In this document: in pieces, positions 60,229 through 64,000 of the stretch
Numbering within the stretch: position 1 is the first letter of the stretch
Layout of the letters: the number at the start of each line of letters is the position of its first letter
From: Pelagibacteraceae bacterium
GTDB taxonomy: Bacteria; Pseudomonadota; Alphaproteobacteria; Pelagibacterales; Pelagibacteraceae
Assembly (NCBI GenBank): GCA_022763425.1
Contig: JALEGD010000001.1
Location: forward strand, 1,147,323-1,211,322
Direction: 5' to 3'
Length of the DNA stretch: 64,000 nucleotides
Made by a program: the position numbers and the translations under genes
The notes under the pieces: model-generated
Databases searched by the model: none
Told to the model about the DNA's origin: nothing
The model's input: the letters and a program-made list of their open reading frames with translations, nothing else

Positions 60229-60825
60229 ATGGCCCTATTTGATCCAAACAAGAACAAGAAAATATCAGCTACTTTAGAGGACCTAAAGTTTAAAAAAGAA
60301 GATGATATTGTTCCAATTAGAAAACCTAGACCGAATGAAATCATTCAGGTTAAAGGTGAAACCTTAGAAGATTTAGTTGAGATAATTGCAACTGAACAAA
60401 AAGATTCTAACGGTGATAATCAAACTTACATTGTGCAGCCAGATAACGAAGCTGATTATTCTAAATTAGCTGAAGCGCTTGGAAACATAAGACGTATTTT
60501 ACTTGCACCTTGTTTAACAACCTTTGAAGAGTTTTTCTTATGGGAAGTTAAATTAGAAGCTAACGGCAAAGTTATGGATGCACACAGAAGCTCAAGACGT
60601 TGTTGTGAATTAGCTCAACAACAATGGATAAAAGTTATCTGGGATCACAGAAGCAAAAGATATGTTGCCCATGTTCCAACTCATCAAGAAGGTTTTCCAG
60701 AAACTTTGAATTGGCCTGAAGAGGATATTGTTACATTGATTAACAAAGCATATTCAGAAGATAGAATTATAAATGGCTTCGATCACGAAGTTGCTAGACG
60801 TGCATTATCGAAAGCAATTTTATAA
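60229..60825 (+). CDS. unknown protein coupled to the DNA polymerase
   Basis: The 198-residue protein has no domain that I recognise. The central part has FEEFFLWEVKLEANGKVMDAHRSSRRCCELAQQQW broken across a helical region. The start has AAAGGAG ten bases upstream. Its last base pair overlaps the polymerase ATG (TAATG), so the two are made together. An accessory or initiation role in element replication is a reasonable guess only. Confidence 0.65.
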   Translation: MALFDPNKNKKISATLEDLKFKKEDDIVPIRKPRPNEIIQVKGETLEDLVEIIATEQKDSNGDNQTYIVQPDNEADYSKLAEALGNIRRILLAPCLTTFEEFFLWEVKLEANGKVMDAHRSSRRCCELAQQQWIKVIWDHRSKRYVAHVPTHQEGFPETLNWPEEDIVTLINKAYSEDRIINGFDHEVARRALSKAIL

Positions 60826-62660
60826 TGACTTTTCTTGAATTTATTTTCCATACTGCCGAGCGTGTCCTTGCCCTTGATACTGAATTTAAAACAGATCAGA
60901 CAGGGACACACCCAAAGAATGTTCTTTGTTATGTTTACAAAGATTTAAAAACAGGTGAGGTTTATAGATTCACAAAAGAAAATAGATATGGGAATTCACA
61001 TTTTGATTTAGATAATTCCTTGGTCGTGTGCCATTATGCTTTGGCTGAGTGTGGGAGCTTCTTGGCTGATTTAATTCCTATTCCTAAAAATATTTGGTGT
61101 ACTTGGACCGAAGAAAAGAATGTTAATAATGCTTACACAAACTCATTCAGTTTACTAGACACCGCTTCACGATACAATTTCAAAGACACAATGAAAGCTG
61201 ATGATAAAAATTATTGGCGTGATCTAATTATAAACAACGATTCATTTACAGATGAAGAAATGATCGGGGTTATGGATTACTGCCAACAAGATGTTGAAAT
61301 GACAGCTCATGTATTCTTGCAGCAAGTGCAGCTCATTCAAGAAAGATTTAAACTAAAATCAAAAGAAGATTTTGATATTTATTTTGATCAGGCGCTTAGA
61401 AGAGGAAGAGCGCATATTGATTACGCAAAGATTTATAATGTCGGTATTTCCGTGAACAACGGTTTATTATCCGATTTTAAAACATATTGGAGCGCGGCTA
61501 AGAAACAGATCATTGAGGAATTTAACCAAGAGCTACAATGCTTTGATGATTACAGTTTTAATTTAGAGAAGTTTGGAGAACTGCTTAAAAGAGAAAACTT
61601 ATTTAACGATTGGCCTAGAACCATGACAGGTAAGTTAGAGTGTAAAACAAAGTATTTAGAAAATCACCATAGTCCAATTATTAAAAAAGTTGGTGAAGTT
61701 AAAAAGTTGTTATCTCAAACAAATTTACAAGGATTTAATATTTCAGAAAATGGAAGAGCAAAAGCTGCATTAAGACCGTTCAGTACACAGACAGGGCGTT
61801 GTGCTCCAGGCGGTTCAGATTTTTGTTTCAATGCTTCTAAGTGGTTAAGACATTTTGTTAAAGCTCCACACGGGAAAGTTTTGGCCTATCTAGATTACAA
61901 ATCACAAGAGTTTGCAATTCAAGGTTATTTGTCGGGTGATGACAAAATGATTGAATCATATTCTACAGGTGATCCGTACGTGGCTAATGCAAAAATGGCG
62001 GGTGATATTCCTGAGTATGGTTCTAAATCCACTCACCCAAAGGAAAGAAAAGTTTGGAAAGAAGTAACACTCGCAAACTCTTACGGTATGGGACATAAGT
62101 CACTTGCACCTAGAATTCAGAAATCCGTTGAAGCTGCGAAAGGTATTTTAAGAAAGTTTAAATTGATTTTTAAAATTTATTTTAAATGGATCCAACAACA
62201 ACTCGACAATGCTGAGAGAGATTTAAAACTTAGAACTGTTTTTGGTTGGACCTTGCATATAACCAGATTCAAAAGATTAACTGCAACTAGTTACCAGAAC
62301 TATCCTATTCAATCTAATGGAGCTGAGATAATTCGAAATGCGGTGCGGTTGCTGCACGATAATAATTTTACAATTAATGCAACTGTACATGATGCAGTTT
62401 TAATTGAAGTTTATTTCGAAAATTGGAAACAATTTAGAAAAGAAATTAATCGTGCAAAAGCGTTAATGGTAAAAGCTGCTAATGAAGTTATTGGCGGTGA
62501 TGTTTTTGTGGACCATGAATTCATAAAAGACAAAGGAATAAAATCAGACAAAGTCGGAAAGGAAATGTTTATTAAAATACTCGGTGCTATCACTACGGCA
62601 AAACAGAACTACAGGAGCAGTAGTAGCGGTCAGTATATTAATAAATATATTTATAAATAA
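60825..62660 (+). CDS. family A DNA polymerase with 3'-5' exonuclease domain
   Basis: The 611-residue protein has an N-terminal DEDD-type exonuclease (D18-T-E20; CHYALAE; YCQQD near residue 150) and a C-terminal Pol I-type polymerase. Motif A is LDYKSQEF (Asp357, Glu362). Motif B is R408-x3-K412-x7-Y420-G. Motif C is VHDAV (Asp523). The residue matching E. coli Phe762 is Leu416, and the Glu after the motif C Asp is Ala. There is no 5' nuclease domain and no obvious thioredoxin-binding insert. It presumably copies the element. It overlaps the gene before it. Confidence 0.9.
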   Translation: MTFLEFIFHTAERVLALDTEFKTDQTGTHPKNVLCYVYKDLKTGEVYRFTKENRYGNSHFDLDNSLVVCHYALAECGSFLADLIPIPKNIWCTWTEEKNVNNAYTNSFSLLDTASRYNFKDTMKADDKNYWRDLIINNDSFTDEEMIGVMDYCQQDVEMTAHVFLQQVQLIQERFKLKSKEDFDIYFDQALRRGRAHIDYAKIYNVGISVNNGLLSDFKTYWSAAKKQIIEEFNQELQCFDDYSFNLEKFGELLKRENLFNDWPRTMTGKLECKTKYLENHHSPIIKKVGEVKKLLSQTNLQGFNISENGRAKAALRPFSTQTGRCAPGGSDFCFNASKWLRHFVKAPHGKVLAYLDYKSQEFAIQGYLSGDDKMIESYSTGDPYVANAKMAGDIPEYGSKSTHPKERKVWKEVTLANSYGMGHKSLAPRIQKSVEAAKGILRKFKLIFKIYFKWIQQQLDNAERDLKLRTVFGWTLHITRFKRLTATSYQNYPIQSNGAEIIRNAVRLLHDNNFTINATVHDAVLIEVYFENWKQFRKEINRAKALMVKAANEVIGGDVFVDHEFIKDKGIKSDKVGKEMFIKILGAITTAKQNYRSSSSGQYINKYIYK

Positions 62661-62728
62661 TTATTATGTACAATAAGGTGAAACCTATTCTAGAGATTAA
62701 CAACACAAAGAGAGGAGTTAATTACACT

Positions 62729-63010
62729 ATGGGTCCAATATCCATTCATCAATTCAACGAGTTTTCGAAGTATGGAATAAATGCTTTGCGTTTATTTCAA
62801 TATGTGATGACCGTAAGAGGTTTGAAGAAACTTAGAAAAGATGAATTTGTAAAAATAGATAATGCAAATCTGTATAGTTGGTTTGGTGTTCATCAACCAA
62901 AAAAATGGACTGTACTAAACAAATTACATAATGCAGGTTTGATAGAATTGAGAAAGCAAGGCAAAGGCAAAGCTCCGTTGGTCAAAATTATTGTTCCAAC
63001 TAAACACTAG
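62729..63010 (+). CDS. winged-helix DNA-binding protein
   Basis: I start at 62729 (MGPISIHQFNEF), where AGAGGAG lies 11 bases upstream as for other genes of the element; an upstream ATG at 62666 lacks such a site. The product has 93 residues. It has a winged-helix pattern: helices around FSKYGINALRLFQYVM, the recognition helix around KKWTVLNKLHNAGLIELRK, and a beta wing at the end. It is probably a regulator or replication initiator-like protein. Confidence 0.7.
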   Translation: MGPISIHQFNEFSKYGINALRLFQYVMTVRGLKKLRKDEFVKIDNANLYSWFGVHQPKKWTVLNKLHNAGLIELRKQGKGKAPLVKIIVPTKH

Positions 63011-63378
63011 CTTCATAAAGTTTTTGAGGCGATTAAAAGAACGTTTTGTTACGGTTGTTTAACCTGAAAAATTTTAAAGGACGTTGATTTTATTAATTTT
63101 TTTAAAACTAATTCAGCGTAAATGTTCCGTTGAATAAGCTGCTATTAGTTTCGTAGCTCCACGATCCTAAATTTTCGCTGCGAAATTCTAATTACTTGAA
63201 ACCAGATTCCAAAGGTTCTATTGTTATAGAACATTAGTAATACTTTAGTGGCGTTGTTGGTTTTATCCAAAGACTAGCCCATATGTCTTAAATTCTTCAG
63301 CGCCACTTTTAAAAGTTCCTCGATCCAAAGCATCTTGAACCCCGTAAGGCCTTCGGCCCAAGGTTCTTGATGAAGATA
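63011..63378. other. non-coding structured region of the element
   Basis: No ORF of note lies in these 368 bases. The right half is dense in inverted repeats. A perfect 7-bp hairpin GTTCTAT/ATAGAAC lies at 63215-63232. A 7-bp outer stem AGTGGCG (63247) / CGCCACT (63301) encloses two smaller hairpins. An imperfect 11-bp stem CATCTTGAACC/GGTTCTTGATG lies around 63331-63372 and holds a GGCC-TTC-GGCC core. It reads like one or more structured RNAs or a replication/packaging locus. Confidence 0.5.
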
Positions 63379-63591
63379 TTAAAATTCTTGGTACGTGAAT
63401 TGAGCGGCTACGTAGCTTTGATAACAGCCCGTGCATATCGGACCTGAGTTATAATTTCCTTCGCCAAATTCCATTGTGATTTTTGTTTTAATTTCTTTGT
63501 GGTGTCCGCAGTTGATACAGCGATCTATTTCTGGCTTCTTGAATAGCTCAGTATCATTAGAATATTTATGTCCGTTTGCCCAACCCGCCAT
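63379..63591 (-). CDS. small zinc-ribbon-like protein
   Basis: The 70-residue protein has two cysteine pairs, CINC at about residues 25-28 and CTGC at about 53-56, spaced as in a four-cysteine zinc ribbon. It is the only leftward gene seen in the element. Function is unknown; DNA or protein binding is typical for such folds. It starts MAGWANGHKYS. Confidence 0.6.
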   Translation of the reverse strand: MAGWANGHKYSNDTELFKKPEIDRCINCGHHKEIKTKITMEFGEGNYNSGPICTGCYQSYVAAQFTYQEF

Positions 63592-64000
63592 ATAGGACTA
63601 TCTAATACCTTTTCGAAAAAAATTTCTATAATATTTTTTGGGTCTGTGAATGAGTGAATGTTGAATAATTTAGGTCGAGTAGAAGCTACTCCTTCAACTT
63701 TTCAAACGGGTATGGGTCCTATTAATTTTCCAAATTTCTAATTCGTCTTAGTATCTTTTTTGGTCCACCACTTGGCCACTAAGTGCGAGGGCTGCAACAG
63801 CAGCCCGAGCATAGACGCAGCGGAAGCGGAGTCTAGTCGCCTTTGAAATAGACTCTAGAACCGCGTCAGGAGTCCAATTTTTAACGAAACAAGAATCTGA
63901 GTCCCTTACACTATGGCGACATTAGACGCGCAAAAATGAGCTGATTTTGGACTCTAGAAACGTTGTTATTGTTTATGTTTTTATTTTTAATTTCTACTTA
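63592..64000. other. weakly coding right-hand stretch with hairpins and GANTC cluster
   Basis: Only a doubtful 27-codon ORF (63658-63741, rightward) is present. TATAAT at 63625-63630 could be a -10 box. Two hairpins follow: CACTT/AAGTG at 63769-63785, and GGGCTGC/GCAGCCC (perfect, four-base loop) at 63789-63806. Five GAGTC/GACTC sites and one GAATC lie between 63829 and 63954. The GC-rich patch stands out from the AT-rich background. Confidence 0.5.
63829..63954. repeat. GANTC cluster near right edge
   Basis: GAGTC at 63829, GACTC at 63851, GAGTC at 63870, GAATC at 63893, GAGTC at 63899 and GACTC at 63950 give six sites in about 125 bases. The two GACTC copies are inside a repeated GACTCTAGAA. 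The match to the left-end cluster suggests a shared function. Confidence 0.55.

Larger units (their letters stand above)
56458..64000. mobile_element. integrative mobile element at tRNA-Arg (right end outside window)
   Basis: The block opens with a tyrosine integrase beside a tRNA gene. It continues with an Xis-like HTH protein, several small unknown proteins, a family A DNA polymerase, a winged-helix protein, a zinc-ribbon protein and long poorly coding DNA. Most genes run rightward with strong AGGAG ribosome sites, unlike the host genes. No structural phage gene is seen in 7.5 kb. I could not find a repeat of the tRNA sequence on the right, so the far boundary lies beyond the window and the left boundary lies somewhere in 56458-56671. 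Confidence 0.8.

Noticed and set aside
63247..63307. tRNA gene
   Set aside because: A 7-bp outer stem and a D-arm-like hairpin are present, but there is no T arm, no normal anticodon stem-loop and no CCA; kept only as part of a structured region.
63658..63741. 27-codon ORF
   Set aside because: No ribosome site and no recognisable product; listed only as a possibility in the region entry.
56458..64000. Complete prophage
   Set aside because: No capsid, portal, terminase, tail or lysis gene is visible and the right end is outside the window.

Overview
The window is AT-rich, densely coded, has very short gaps and many start/stop overlaps. It looks like a streamlined alphaproteobacterium, most probably of the SAR11/Pelagibacterales type. 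The evidence is the gene set and its order: GcrA, a DUF4167 protein beside prmC-prfA, lysC-ispG, BolA/J-domain/CobS/CobT, a class I lysyl-tRNA synthetase, and a single-looking 16S-tRNA-Ile-tRNA-Ala-23S operon with no 5S gene next to the 23S. The taxon is an inference from gene content; I could not run a 16S comparison.

Layout. (1) 1-1759: the end of a BtuB-like TonB receptor and a DUF6580 membrane protein, where a 5S gene would usually follow the 23S. (2) 1789-6421, minus strand: rRNA operon with tRNA-Ala(TGC) and tRNA-Ile(GAT). Long complementary flanks form processing stems around both rRNAs, and the leader carries a boxB/boxA-like pair. (3) 6817-24712: housekeeping genes: an M23 peptidase, CysD and a CysN-CysC fusion, prmC-prfA-ispG, lysC, ubiG, a NUDIX hydrolase and argJ, secA, accA with an added membrane tail, and an exported protein of unknown function. 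(4) 24779-42001: aroK-aroB-CorC-like, BolA, J-domain protein, CobS-CobT, a VUT transporter, rpmB, a TSUP transporter, pyrD, lysK, trkH, argF-argD, an ABC-2 permease, gcrA and a SET-domain methyltransferase. (5) 42000-50218: a phosphate/arsenate block. arsC-aquaporin-phoR runs rightward behind a Pho-box-like site, and pstS-pstC-pstA-pstB-phoU-phoB runs leftward behind a three-half-site Pho box. (6) 50227-56457: small membrane and exported proteins, an MsrB, a glycosyltransferase fusion, a HupE/DUF4198 pair, a DUF3047 protein and tRNA-Arg(ACG).

(7) From about 56458 to the right edge lies an integrated mobile element whose right end is not in the window. It carries a tyrosine integrase, an AlpA/Xis-like HTH protein and a coupled run of small proteins I do not recognise. 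One of these ends in a beta-clamp-binding-like motif. There is also a family A DNA polymerase with a 3'-5' exonuclease domain, a winged-helix protein, a zinc-ribbon protein, and roughly 0.8 kb of DNA with few ORFs but strong inverted repeats and clustered GANTC sites. No capsid, terminase or portal gene is visible. The best working description is a replicating integrative element or phage satellite, analogous to the tRNA-associated marine elements called tycheposons or VEIMEs. This is the part of the window most likely to hold something undescribed.

The genes fit together as follows. The pst/pho block imports phosphate and signals its lack, and ArsC plus aquaporin would deal with arsenate that enters by the same route. 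PrmC modifies the GGQ motif of its neighbour PrfA. ArgJ, ArgD and ArgF are three arginine-pathway enzymes, and AroK and AroB are two shikimate-pathway enzymes. The right-hand element appears to bring its own polymerase but must borrow other host replication proteins.
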